From: JBHJOF01 sp050330055
Lineage (GTDB): Bacteria > Pseudomonadota > Alphaproteobacteria > Kiloniellales > JAKSDN01
Reading direction: 5' to 3'
NCBI GenBank assembly: GCA_050330055.1
Contig: JBHJOF010000011.1
Location: forward strand, 1 to 9,947
DNA: 9,947 bases
Shown here: piece after piece, positions 1 to 5,953 of the stretch
Numbering within the stretch: position 1 is the first letter of the stretch
How the letters are laid out: each line of letters begins with the position of its first letter
Translations under genes and position numbers: made by a program
Notes under the pieces: generated by a model
The model's input: only the letters and a program-made list of their open reading frames with translations
Database searches by the model: none
What the model was told of the DNA's origin: nothing

Positions 1-906
1 GATGAAGCCGCGCAGCTCGTCGTCGATCTTGTCCGGCAGCATCACCTTCAAGGTGACGTACTGGTCGCCCTGATCGCCGCTCTTGCGGTCGAGCACCCCC
101 TTGCCCTTGAGCCGCAGCACCTGGCCGCTGTTGGCACCGGCCGGCACCTTCATCGAGACGACGCCGTACAGCGTCGGCACCTCGATGGTGGCGCCGGCGA
201 TCGCCTCCTGCAGGGTGATCGGCAGCTCCAGGTGGATGTCGCTGCCCTTGCGGGTGAAGAGGCGGTGCGGCTGGATCTGCACCTGGAGGAAGGCGTCGCC
301 GTCCGGCGCGCCGCCCATGCCGCCCATGCCCTTGCCCTTGAGGCGCAGGGTCTGGCCCTCCTCGGTGCCCGGCGGGATGGCGACCTCGAGCGTCTTGCCG
401 TCGGTCAGGGTCATGCGCCGCCTGGCGCCGAGCGCCGCGTCGGTGAAGCTGATCTCGACCTCATAGGTAACGTCGGCGCCGCGCCGCCGCACGGTGCGGC
501 GATGGCCGCCGGCCCGGGCGCGCGCAGCGCCCCCAGCTCCACCGGCACCCTGGCCAAAGCCGTGGCCGAAGAGGTCGGCGAAGATGTCCTCGGCGGCGGA
601 TTCGAAGCCGGAGCGCCCGTACTTGGCGCCTTCGCCGCTCTCGGCGTAGGTGCGGTAGAAGCCGCGATCGCCCCAGCCGGTGTCCTGGCCGCTGGCGTCG
701 ATCTCGCCGCGGTCGAAGCGCTTGCGCTTCTCCGGGTCGCCCAGGACGCTGTAGGCCTGCGAGACCTCCTTGAACTGCTGCTCGACCTTGCTGTCGCCCG
801 GATTGAGGTCCGGGTGCAGCCGCTTGGCGAGCGCGCGGTAGGCTCGCTTGATCTCGTCGGCCGATGCGTTGCGGCCGACGCCGAGCACCTGGTAGGGGTC
901 CCTCAT
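1..906 (-). CDS. cbpA: CbpA-type DnaJ co-chaperone (3' end outside window)
   Basis: Class B J-domain co-chaperone that would stimulate the ATPase of DnaK and bind unfolded clients in the cytoplasm. 302 codons are visible from ATG 904-906 and the frame is open to base 1, with no stop, so a few C-terminal residues are missing (the family is usually about 300-330 aa). The J domain is at residues 1-66, with the HPD motif at 31-33 (HPDLNPG). A Gly/Phe/Ala-rich linker follows (about 90-135: DLFGHGFGQG, then AGGAGG). The substrate-binding C-terminal domains run from about 143 onward and contain two LRLKGKG turns (187-193, 264-270). There are no cysteines, so the DnaJ zinc finger is absent; this separates it from DnaJ proper. 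It begins 90 nt after the lipoprotein stop on the same strand and may share its transcript. The ribosome site is weak (TGGGGCG upstream of ATG). The symbol is a family-level name; the DNA-binding activity of E. coli CbpA is not shown here. Confidence 0.93.
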   Translation of the reverse strand, partial: MRDPYQVLGVGRNASADEIKRAYRALAKRLHPDLNPGDSKVEQQFKEVSQAYSVLGDPEKRKRFDRGEIDASGQDTGWGDRGFYRTYAESGEGAKYGRSGFESAAEDIFADLFGHGFGQGAGGAGGAARARAGGHRRTVRRRGADVTYEVEISFTDAALGARRRMTLTDGKTLEVAIPPGTEEGQTLRLKGKGMGGMGGAPDGDAFLQVQIQPHRLFTRKGSDIHLELPITLQEAIAGATIEVPTLYGVVSMKVPAGANSGQVLRLKGKGVLDRKSGDQGDQYVTLKVMLPDKIDDELRGFI

Positions 907-996
907 CGGTCGCCCCAGTCGCACCGGCGCCGGCCAAGCGGGAGAGCGCGGCGGCCTGCCTGGCCGCGCGCAAGTCGCGTGGCGCGTGCTTTCCGC

Positions 997-1473
997 TTAC
1001 TGGACCACGCGCCAAGATCCGTCGGGCTGCCGGCAGGCAACGCCATAGGCCTCCTCATACCGTCCGCCGACCGTAACGGTCTGCTGGAACTCGCGGCAAT
1101 AGGCACCGCTGGATGAGGTGCCGTCGCGCAGAGGCGTGACCGTACCATAGTTACCGCTGCTTGGGTTATTCCAGGCAATGGTCTGGCCGACCGGTACGGC
1201 CTGCGCGCGCTGGCCGGCGTCGTAGGCGTACTGACGGTCGGCGTCGTCCATGTAGCGACCGATCTCGCTGCCGACAAGGGCGCCGACAAGGGCGCCGGCC
1301 GCCGTCGCGGCGAGCTGACCGGTTCCGCTGCCGAACTGAGCGCCGAACAGGCCGCCCAGGGCGGCGCCGCCCAGGCCGCCGACCGTCTGCTTGGTGCCGG
1401 GCCCGGTACCCTCGGCACAGCCGGCGACCAGCAGCGCCAGCCCCAGCCCCGCAACTAAGCCTTTGATCTTCAT
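997..1473 (-). CDS. RT0821/Lpp0805-type glycine-zipper surface lipoprotein
   Basis: A 158-aa predicted lipoprotein. The signal peptide MKIKGLVAGLGLALLVAGC ends in the lipobox LVAGC, with Cys19 as the lipidated residue. Residues 31-72 are a glycine-zipper segment (GGLGGAALGGLFGAQFG, then AAGALVGALVGSEIG), as in the rickettsial 17-kDa surface antigen group. The C-terminal part contains WNNPSSGNYGTVTP, YCREFQQTVTVGG and ACRQPDGSWRVV. This matches the RT0821/Lpp0805 surface protein family as I recall it, and Cys126 and Cys147 could form a disulfide in the periplasm. I chose the ATG at 1471-1473 because it gives a clean signal peptide and has GAGAGG just upstream; the frame stays open to 1539, but that would add 22 charged residues before the signal. 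It is divergent from pdxH and upstream of the DnaJ gene. The biological role of the family is poorly known; an envelope location is well supported. Confidence 0.9.
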   Translation of the reverse strand: MKIKGLVAGLGLALLVAGCAEGTGPGTKQTVGGLGGAALGGLFGAQFGSGTGQLAATAAGALVGALVGSEIGRYMDDADRQYAYDAGQRAQAVPVGQTIAWNNPSSGNYGTVTPLRDGTSSSGAYCREFQQTVTVGGRYEEAYGVACRQPDGSWRVVQ

Positions 1474-1560
1474 GGTTCCAGCCTCTCTGATACGTCTCGT
1501 CGCGGGCAGGGCCCCTTGCCGCTGCTCGCTCTCTTTCATACGGACCGGCGCCCGGGTTCA

Positions 1561-1583
1561 TCCCCGGGGCGATTCCCCGGGGA
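1561..1583. repeat. Perfect 9-bp GC hairpin between lipoprotein gene and pdxH
   Basis: TCCCCGGGG (1561-1569) and CCCCGGGGA (1575-1583) are perfect reverse complements around a five-base loop, CGATT. The same bases can be read as a direct repeat of TCCCCGGGG at 1561 and 1574, a 13-bp period. The centre (1572) falls almost exactly midway between the two divergent start codons (1473 and 1672). There is no T-tract on either side, so an intrinsic terminator is unlikely. It could be a protein-binding dyad or a stable leader-RNA hairpin for either gene. The structure is seen directly; the function is unknown. Confidence 0.6.
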
Positions 1584-1615
1584 CGCAGGCTCCCCAGGGC
1601 GCCGCCGACGCGCTA

Positions 1616-1649
1616 AGGTCGCCCTGTTGCAGCCGCCAGGCGGCGACCT
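1616..1649. other. Nested inverted repeats upstream of pdxH (possible operator)
   Basis: AGGTCGCC (1616-1623) and GGCGACCT (1642-1649) form an 8-bp perfect inverted repeat with an 18-base spacer. A second dyad, GCCGCC-A-GGCGGC (1632-1644), overlaps its right arm, so the two structures would be mutually exclusive as RNA. They end 22 bases before the pdxH start codon. In so GC-rich a sequence, short dyads arise by chance, so a regulatory role is only a possibility. Confidence 0.25.
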
Positions 1650-1671
1650 GGGAAACAATTCGCGAGGGACC

Positions 1672-2265
1672 ATGTTCGGCGACTCGACTGCGGAAGACCC
1701 GCTCGCGATCTTCGAAAGCTGGCTGGATCAGGCCAAGGACAAGGAGGTCAACGACCACACCGCGGTCGCGTTGGCGACCGTGGGCGCCGACGGCATGCCG
1801 TCGCTGCGCATGGTGCTGCTCAAGGGCGTCGACCCGCGCGGCTTCGTCTTCTACACCAACCTGGAGAGCCGCAAGGGCGAGCAGCTCCGCGCTCATCCGA
1901 AGGCCGCCCTGCTGTTCCACTGGAAATCGCTGCGCCGCCAGGTGCGCGTCGAGGGCCCGGTCGAGCAGGTGAGCGACCAGGAAGCCGACGAGTACTTCGC
2001 CACGCGGCCGCGGCAGAGCCAGATCGGCGCCTGGGCCAGCCAGCAGTCGCGGCCGCTGGAGAGCCGCTACGAGCTCGAGAAGCGGGTGGCGCTGGAGGCC
2101 GTTAGGCATGCGATCGGCAAGGTGCCGCGGCCGCCCTACTGGTCCGGCTTCCGGGTCATGCCGCAGCGCGTCGAGTTCTGGCAGGAGGGCGCCTTCCGTC
2201 TGCACGACCGCCTCGTCTATCACCGCGAGGGCGAGAGCTGGCGCACCGAGCGCCTGTTTCCCTGA
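1672..2265 (+). CDS. pdxH: Pyridoxamine/pyridoxine 5'-phosphate oxidase
   Basis: FMN-dependent cytoplasmic enzyme that oxidises pyridoxine or pyridoxamine 5'-phosphate to pyridoxal 5'-phosphate, the last step of PLP synthesis and salvage. The protein is 197 aa (E. coli PdxH is 218). The FMN and substrate motifs are present: RMVLLK (46-51), YTNLESRKG (61-69), WKSLRRQVR (84-92) and YFATRPRQSQIGAWAS (108-123). In the last, Tyr108, Arg112 and Ser116 match the PLP-phosphate residues Tyr129, Arg133 and Ser137 of E. coli. The C-terminal dimerisation domain reads WSGFRVMPQRVEFWQ...RLHDR...RLFP (157-197) and includes the active-site Arg176 and His178. Start ATG 1672 was chosen over the open frame from 1516 because homology begins here and GCGAGGG lies just upstream, although the spacing is short. 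The stop overlaps the next start (TGATG), so fieF is probably co-transcribed and translationally coupled. Confidence 0.97.
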   Translation: MFGDSTAEDPLAIFESWLDQAKDKEVNDHTAVALATVGADGMPSLRMVLLKGVDPRGFVFYTNLESRKGEQLRAHPKAALLFHWKSLRRQVRVEGPVEQVSDQEADEYFATRPRQSQIGAWASQQSRPLESRYELEKRVALEAVRHAIGKVPRPPYWSGFRVMPQRVEFWQEGAFRLHDRLVYHREGESWRTERLFP

Positions 2266-3224
2266 TGGCCGCCGCCGAAAACCGCGAAACAGAACTAGCG
2301 CCGGAGACCAAGGCGGGTCTCCTGCGCTCCGCCACCTATGCCTCGGTGGCGACGGCCGGCCTGCTGATCGCAATCAAATTCGCGGCCTGGATCTACACCG
2401 ATTCGATCGCCATGTTGTCGACGCTGGTCGACTCGCTGCTCGACATCGCGGCTTCGTTGGTCAACCTCTTCGCCGTGCGCCACGCGCTGACGCCGCCGGA
2501 CCGCGAGCACCGCTTCGGCCACGGCAAGGCCGAGCCGCTGGCGGCGCTCGGCCAGTCGACCTTCATCGCCGGATCGGCCGTGTTCCTCATCGTGCAGGCA
2601 GGCTACCGGCTCTTTCACCCGGTGCCGGTGGTCAACAGCGAGATCGGCATCGCGGTGATGATCTTCGCCATCGTCGCCACCTTCGCGCTGACCCGCTACC
2701 AGGTCTACGTGGTGCGCAAGACCGGCTCGCTGGCAATACAGGCCGATTCGCTGCACTACGTCGGCGACCTGCTGACCAACCTCGCGGTCATCGTGGCGCT
2801 GCTGCTGGCCGCGCAGCTCGGCTGGACCCTGGCCGATCCGCTGTTCGGCCTGGCGATCGCGATCTTCATCGTGTTCAACGCCTGGCTGATCGCCAAGGGT
2901 GCGCTCGACATGCTGATGGACCGGGAGCTCCCGGACAGCGACCGCCAGCGCATCAAGGACATCGTCAGCCGCCATCCCCAGGTGATCGACCTGCACGACT
3001 TGCGGACCCGGGCCTCCGGGCCCATGCTGTTCATCCAGCTTCACCTGGAGATGGACGGCCGCATGAGCTTGCTGGAGGCGCACGCGATCGCCGACGCCGT
3101 CGAGGCGGAGGTGCGCGCCGCCTTCCCCGGTGCCGAGGTGCTGATCCATGAGGATCCCCACGGCATCGCCGAGGACCGAAGCGATCTCGAGAGGCAGGCG
3201 CGATCGGCTAAGCCCTTGACCTAG
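2265..3224 (+). CDS. fieF: FieF-like cation diffusion facilitator (Zn2+/Fe2+ efflux)
   Basis: A 319-aa inner-membrane CDF antiporter expected to export Zn2+, Fe2+ or Cd2+ in exchange for protons. Six hydrophobic segments occupy about residues 25-210. The transport site has the FieF pattern Asp-Asp-His-Asp: DSLLD in TM2 (Asp56, Asp60) and HYVGD in TM5 (His164, Asp168). The loop site PDREHRFGH keeps Asp79, His82 and His86 at the same spacing as Asp68, His71 and His75 of E. coli FieF. The cytoplasmic domain (about 220-300) keeps its zinc ligands: HDLRTR (His244), QLHLEM (His260), EAHAIAD (His273) and LIHEDPHG (His295, Asp297). All key residues are present, so it should be functional. The ATG at 2265 shares one base with the pdxH stop, which points to coupled translation. 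The stop codon TAG (3222-3224) is embedded in a 14-bp palindrome that probably serves the next gene. The metal actually transported cannot be read from the sequence. Confidence 0.95.
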   Translation: MAAAENRETELAPETKAGLLRSATYASVATAGLLIAIKFAAWIYTDSIAMLSTLVDSLLDIAASLVNLFAVRHALTPPDREHRFGHGKAEPLAALGQSTFIAGSAVFLIVQAGYRLFHPVPVVNSEIGIAVMIFAIVATFALTRYQVYVVRKTGSLAIQADSLHYVGDLLTNLAVIVALLLAAQLGWTLADPLFGLAIAIFIVFNAWLIAKGALDMLMDRELPDSDRQRIKDIVSRHPQVIDLHDLRTRASGPMLFIQLHLEMDGRMSLLEAHAIADAVEAEVRAAFPGAEVLIHEDPHGIAEDRSDLERQARSAKPLT

Positions 3225-3229
3225 GTCAA
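3216..3229. promoter_or_regulatory. FNR/FixK-type palindromic operator upstream of usp
   Basis: TTGACCTAGGTCAA is a perfect 14-bp palindrome of the form TTGAC-N4-GTCAA. The established FNR consensus is TTGAT-N4-ATCAA, so this differs at the fifth base of each half, a variation tolerated in the wider CRP/FNR (FixK/DNR-like) family. Its centre is 104.5 nt upstream of the chosen GTG of the stress protein. For a class II site centred at -41.5, transcription would start near 3264; I see no convincing -10 there. It overlaps the fieF stop codon. I infer oxygen- or NO-responsive control of the usp operon. Confidence 0.62.
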
Positions 3230-3316
3230 TGAACCGGTCCAGGCGCCATGCCAGCGTCAGCTTGGCCGTTTCGCCGGCCTTGTCTCAAGTCTGCGGCCGG
3301 TGCGGCCGCCTGCCAC

Positions 3317-3321
3317 GGAGG
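3317..3321 (+). promoter_or_regulatory. Shine-Dalgarno site fixing the usp GTG start
   Basis: GGAGG sits 5 nt before GTG 3327. It is the strongest ribosome-binding match near this gene and favours GTG 3327 over the upstream GTG at 3300, which has no comparable site. Confidence 0.75.
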
Positions 3322-3326
3322 TCTCA

Positions 3327-4193
3327 GTGACACCAAAGGCTATACTGGTCGCCATCGGCGGCGGCGAGGGCAGCGAGGCGGCCCTGCGCACGGCACTTGC
3401 CGTCGGCAAGCTGTTCGACAGCTATGTCGAGGTGCTGCACGTACGCGCCGATTCCAACGAGGCGATCCCGATCATGGCAGAAGGCCTCTCCGGCGCCGTC
3501 GTGCAGGAGCTGATCGATTCCCTGGAGGCGCAGGCCGAGCGGCGCGCCAAGGCGGCCGAGGTCCTGTTCAAGAAATGTTGCGTCGACGAGCGGCTGGCCA
3601 TCACGACTCCCGACTCGCCGCCACCCAGTGGCAAGCTCTCGGCGCGCCTCAAGGTGGTGACCGGCCGACCCGACGACGTGGTGGGCCGGGCCGGCCGCCT
3701 GTTTGACTTGATCGTGGTCGAGCGGCCGCCGGAAGAGGAGGACAGCCGCTATCCGCTGGTCCTCGAAGCGGCCCTGTTCGACAGCGGGCGCCCGATCTTG
3801 CTGGCGCCGTCAAGCGCCCCGGCGACGGTCGGCAAGCGTATCGTCGTGATCTGGAACAACACCAAGGAGTCGGCCGAGGCGCTGGCGGCGGTGCTGCCGT
3901 TCGGCCAGCAAGCCGAGTCGCTGCAAGTGCTCACCGTGAAGGACGGCATCACCGCCGATCCTGCCGAAGTGAAGAGCTACCTGGCGCTGCACGACATCAC
4001 CGCCGAGGCGGTCACGCTTGAGCCCGATCACCGGCCGCTCGGCGAGCAGCTCCTGAAAGAGGCCGAGGCACGCGACGCCGACCTGCTCGTGATGGGCGCC
4101 TATGGCCACAGCCGGCTGCGCGAGATGGTGCTGGGCGGGGTGACGCGCAGCGTGGTAGGCGAGGCCGCCGTGCCGGTCCTGATGGCGCACTGA
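3327..4193 (+). CDS. Tandem-domain universal stress protein (UspA family)
   Basis: A 288-aa cytoplasmic protein made of two Usp domains, about residues 4-163 and 170-288. The second domain ends in the nucleotide-binding signature GAYGHSRLREMVLGG (Gly257, Gly260, Gly270-271), i.e. G-x2-G-x9-G, followed by the usual VPVLMAH strand. The first domain starts normally (AILVAIGGGEGSEAAL) but lacks this motif, so only domain two is likely to bind ATP. Tandem Usps of this type act in stress survival, often under oxygen limitation; the exact molecular role is generally unknown. The start is GTG 3327, preceded by GGAGG at 5 nt. It heads a probable three-gene operon, with gaps of 35 and 18 nt to the next two genes. 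The palindrome at 3216-3229 is a candidate FNR/FixK-type control site. The first domain holds a CC pair (residues 84-85), whose meaning I cannot judge. Confidence 0.93.
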   Translation: MTPKAILVAIGGGEGSEAALRTALAVGKLFDSYVEVLHVRADSNEAIPIMAEGLSGAVVQELIDSLEAQAERRAKAAEVLFKKCCVDERLAITTPDSPPPSGKLSARLKVVTGRPDDVVGRAGRLFDLIVVERPPEEEDSRYPLVLEAALFDSGRPILLAPSSAPATVGKRIVVIWNNTKESAEALAAVLPFGQQAESLQVLTVKDGITADPAEVKSYLALHDITAEAVTLEPDHRPLGEQLLKEAEARDADLLVMGAYGHSRLREMVLGGVTRSVVGEAAVPVLMAH

Positions 4194-4228
4194 CGCCGGC
4201 CGGCCGAAAGAAAAGAGAGGTCGCTGCC

Positions 4229-4519
4229 ATGCTGACATTGCAGGACTGTATCGCGCTTTCCGATCTGACCGAGGAGGAGATCCTGGCGATCGCCGAGCAC
4301 GAGCACATCCCCGAGATCGTTGCCGCAGAGCTGGGCTGCTATCTGGTTCACAGCCCCGACGGCGTTCCCCGCTTGAAGCGCATGATCCTGGAGGATATCG
4401 AGAACGCCAAGGCGCGCGGCGATCTGGAGCATGCGCTGAAGCTGCGCCTGGTGCTGGCGCACTTCATCCGCAGCCATGCGGACTATGTGCCCGGCACGAA
4501 ACAGCAGAAGCGCGCCTAG
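4229..4519 (+). CDS. Conserved small protein of unknown function, usp operon
   Basis: A 96-aa protein I cannot assign to a named family. It is hydrophilic and looks largely helical: TEEEILAIAEHEHIPEIVAAELG (about residues 14-36), then RLKRMILEDIENAKARGDLEHALKLRLVLAHFIRSH (about 48-83), then a basic tail. It has no signal peptide or membrane segment, so it should be cytoplasmic. Six histidines (24, 26, 41, 68, 78, 83) and two cysteines (7, 37) stand out for its size, but I see no canonical metal-binding motif. It has a good ribosome site (AGAGAGG, 8 nt before ATG) and typical codon use, so it is a real gene. It lies 35 nt after the stress protein and 18 nt before the next small gene, suggesting one transcript. 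I recall similar proteins beside usp genes in alphaproteobacteria, but have not verified this. Confidence 0.85.
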   Translation: MLTLQDCIALSDLTEEEILAIAEHEHIPEIVAAELGCYLVHSPDGVPRLKRMILEDIENAKARGDLEHALKLRLVLAHFIRSHADYVPGTKQQKRA

Positions 4520-4537
4520 TCGGCAAGGGGAGGGACC

Positions 4538-4915
4538 ATGGCTTTGCAGACCATACGCTTGGAATTGGCGCGCGATCACGACTTTCCCGAGGGCAGCACG
4601 CGGCGCGGCTACGAGTTCACGGCGCCGCTGCGTGCCGACGGCCATATCGACGTCGAGGCCTGGCGCGCCCACCGCGCGCGCTGCCGCGTCCGGCGCTTCT
4701 GGGAAGGCGAGGACGACGAGGAAGGCCATCTGGTGCACACGCGGGGCGGGACCTGGGCCTTCCGCTACGACATCGAGGGCGATCCCGATGACGAGGAGGC
4801 CGGCTACAGGTTCGACAGCCACGCCTTCCTGGAGGGCGAGTACGTCTCGATCCGCGAGCACGACGGCCAGCTCCGCACCTTCAAGGTCGCCAGCGTCCGC
4901 CCGAGCCCGGGCTAG
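4538..4915 (+). CDS. Conserved small acidic protein of unknown function, usp operon
   Basis: A 125-aa cytoplasmic protein that I do not recognise as a characterised family. It reads as mostly beta structure with many charged residues: MALQTIRLELARDHDF at the start, GYEFTAPLRADGHIDVEAW (24-42), RCRVRRFWEGEDDEEGHLVH (48-67), WAFRYDIEGDPDDEEAGYRF (73-92) and EYVSIREHDGQLRTFKVASV (101-120). The acidic runs GEDDEE and DPDDEE alternate with aromatic and basic strands. There is no signal peptide or transmembrane segment. The start ATG is preceded by AGGGGAGGG (4526-4534), a strong ribosome site at short spacing. It follows the 96-aa gene by 18 nt, so it is most likely the third gene of the usp operon. 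No catalytic motif is evident; a small binding or adaptor protein is possible, but that is speculation. Confidence 0.85.
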   Translation: MALQTIRLELARDHDFPEGSTRRGYEFTAPLRADGHIDVEAWRAHRARCRVRRFWEGEDDEEGHLVHTRGGTWAFRYDIEGDPDDEEAGYRFDSHAFLEGEYVSIREHDGQLRTFKVASVRPSPG

Positions 4916-4921
4916 GGGGAC

Positions 4922-4947
4922 GAGCGGCTAAGCGGCCTGCTTCGCTC
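4922..4947 (+). other. Bulged hairpin after the usp operon
   Basis: GAGCG (4922-4926) pairs with CGCTC (4943-4947), and AAGC (4930-4933) pairs with GCTT (4939-4942), leaving a GCT bulge on the left side and a GGCCT loop. It starts 7 nt after the stop of the 125-aa gene, where a terminator would be expected, but no T-tract follows. It could reduce read-through into the SDR gene or be chance. Confidence 0.3.
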
Positions 4948-4985
4948 TGGTGCCGCGCCGCGGTCGATGCGATAAGATCGCGGCC

Positions 4986-5726
4986 ATGACGGAAGCCCGC
5001 AAGACCATCATCCTGACCGGGGCGAGCCGCGGCATCGGCCACGCCACGGTCAAGCGCTTCAGCGACGAAGGCTGGCGCATCATCACCTGCTCGCGCGAGG
5101 CGGTGCCGCCGGAATGCCAGCGCGATCCCAACTGGACCGAGCACATCACCGCCGACCTGGCCGACCCGGCCAGCCTGGAGTCCTTTGTCGAACAAGCCAG
5201 CGGCCTGCTGGGTGGTGGTCCGCTGGCGGCCCTGGTCAACAACGCCGCCATCTCGCCCAAGACGCCCTTCAAGGAGCGGCTCGGCATCCTCAACGGCGAG
5301 CTGGCCGGTTGGCGCCAGGTCTTCGAGCTAAACCTCTTCGCGCCGCTGGCGCTGGCCCGCGGCTTCGCCGTGGCGCTGCGCAAGGGCAAGGGGGCGATCG
5401 TCAACATCACCTCGATCGCCGGGCACCAGATCCACCCCTTCGCCGGCTCGGCCTACTCGACCTCCAAGGCGGCGCTCTCGGCGCTGACCCGCGAGATGGC
5501 GGTGGAGTTCGCCGAGATCGGCGTGCGCGTCAACGCGGTTGCCCCCGGCGAGATCGAGACGGCCATGATCGGCGAGGAGTACGAGGCGCTAATCCCGCGC
5601 ATTCCCATGCACCGCATGGGCAAGCCGGAGGAGGTGGCGGCCGCCGTCTACCAGCTCTGCACCGACGACTTCGGCTACGTCACCGGCACCGAGGTCTTCG
5701 TCACCGGCGGGCAGCATTTGTATTGA
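4986..5726 (+). CDS. Short-chain dehydrogenase/reductase (classical SDR)
   Basis: A 246-aa cytoplasmic NAD(P)-dependent oxidoreductase with a Rossmann fold. It shows the cofactor loop TGASRGIG (11-18), the NNAA motif (85-88) and the complete catalytic tetrad: Asn116, Ser143 (NITSIAG), Tyr157 and Lys161 (YSTSK). The PG motif follows (VNAVAPGEIET, 182-192), and the C-terminus VTGTEVFVTGG is typical of the fold. Arg15 and Arg37, the basic residues near the 2'-phosphate position, favour NADP(H) over NAD(H); this is inferred from family rules. The substrate cannot be predicted: related proteins are often labelled FabG-like, but the region around residues 89-110 is not typical of FabG. I chose ATG 4986 because homology starts there; no good ribosome site is visible for it or for the upstream GTG at 4950. 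It follows the usp operon by 70 nt and converges with the PadR-like gene across the REP doublet. Confidence 0.93.
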   Translation: MTEARKTIILTGASRGIGHATVKRFSDEGWRIITCSREAVPPECQRDPNWTEHITADLADPASLESFVEQASGLLGGGPLAALVNNAAISPKTPFKERLGILNGELAGWRQVFELNLFAPLALARGFAVALRKGKGAIVNITSIAGHQIHPFAGSAYSTSKAALSALTREMAVEFAEIGVRVNAVAPGEIETAMIGEEYEALIPRIPMHRMGKPEEVAAAVYQLCTDDFGYVTGTEVFVTGGQHLY

Positions 5727-5815
5727 TGGTCAGACTCTAACTTCTTTTTAGATATCATCCCCGGACAAGCATCACTGTTGTTCGCGGGACGGTCTCGCAA
5801 GGCCTGCACACTCCA

Positions 5816-5910
5816 CTGTCGTCCCGGGGCTTGTTCCCGGGACCCATTGGCGTTAGCGCATGCACGGCTGATAGGCCATTGGGTCCCGGCAACAAGTGCC
5901 GGGACGACAG
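5816..5910. repeat. REP-like palindromic doublet between convergent genes
   Basis: Two 35-base arms (5816-5850 and 5876-5910) are inverted copies, matching at 31 of 35 positions around a 25-base spacer. Each arm folds on its own. The left has TCCCGGG and CCCGGGA around a GCTTGTT loop (5822-5842). The right has TCCCGGC and GCCGGGA in the opposite orientation (5884-5904). Two of the four differences are compensatory, a G-C pair swapped for C-G, so the small hairpin is preserved. Similar GTCGTCCCGG...CCGGGACCCA units are dispersed in many alphaproteobacterial genomes, from general knowledge. It sits in the only long space between two converging genes, a usual site for REP/BIME elements. Confidence 0.82.
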
Positions 5911-5953
5911 CCTTGGCTGTGGCAACAGGAAGCCCTTTAGGGAATTCTTGCGC

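Noticed and set aside
232..1116. A 294-codon plus-strand open frame over the DnaJ and lipoprotein genes
   Set aside because: It lies antisense to two clearly identified genes and has the low-complexity Ala/Gly/Leu composition of a shadow frame.
2108..3151. A 347-codon plus-strand frame overlapping pdxH and fieF
   Set aside because: It is a frame-shifted shadow of fieF, dominated by Arg, Pro and Asp, while fieF shows all CDF metal ligands in its own frame.
5735..5760. AT-rich patch after the SDR stop with a short T-run (CTTCTTTTTAG)
   Set aside because: No stem precedes the T-run in the proper position, so it is not supported as a terminator.
5816..5910. Large inverted repeat read as a transposon end, attachment site or CRISPR unit
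   Set aside because: There are only two inverted arms, no transposase or integrase gene, no direct target duplication that I can see and no regular spacers. A REP-type doublet explains it better.
5816..5910. Inverted repeat read as a bidirectional intrinsic terminator
   Set aside because: Position between converging genes fits, but neither side has a T-tract; it may still impede transcription, so the label was not used.
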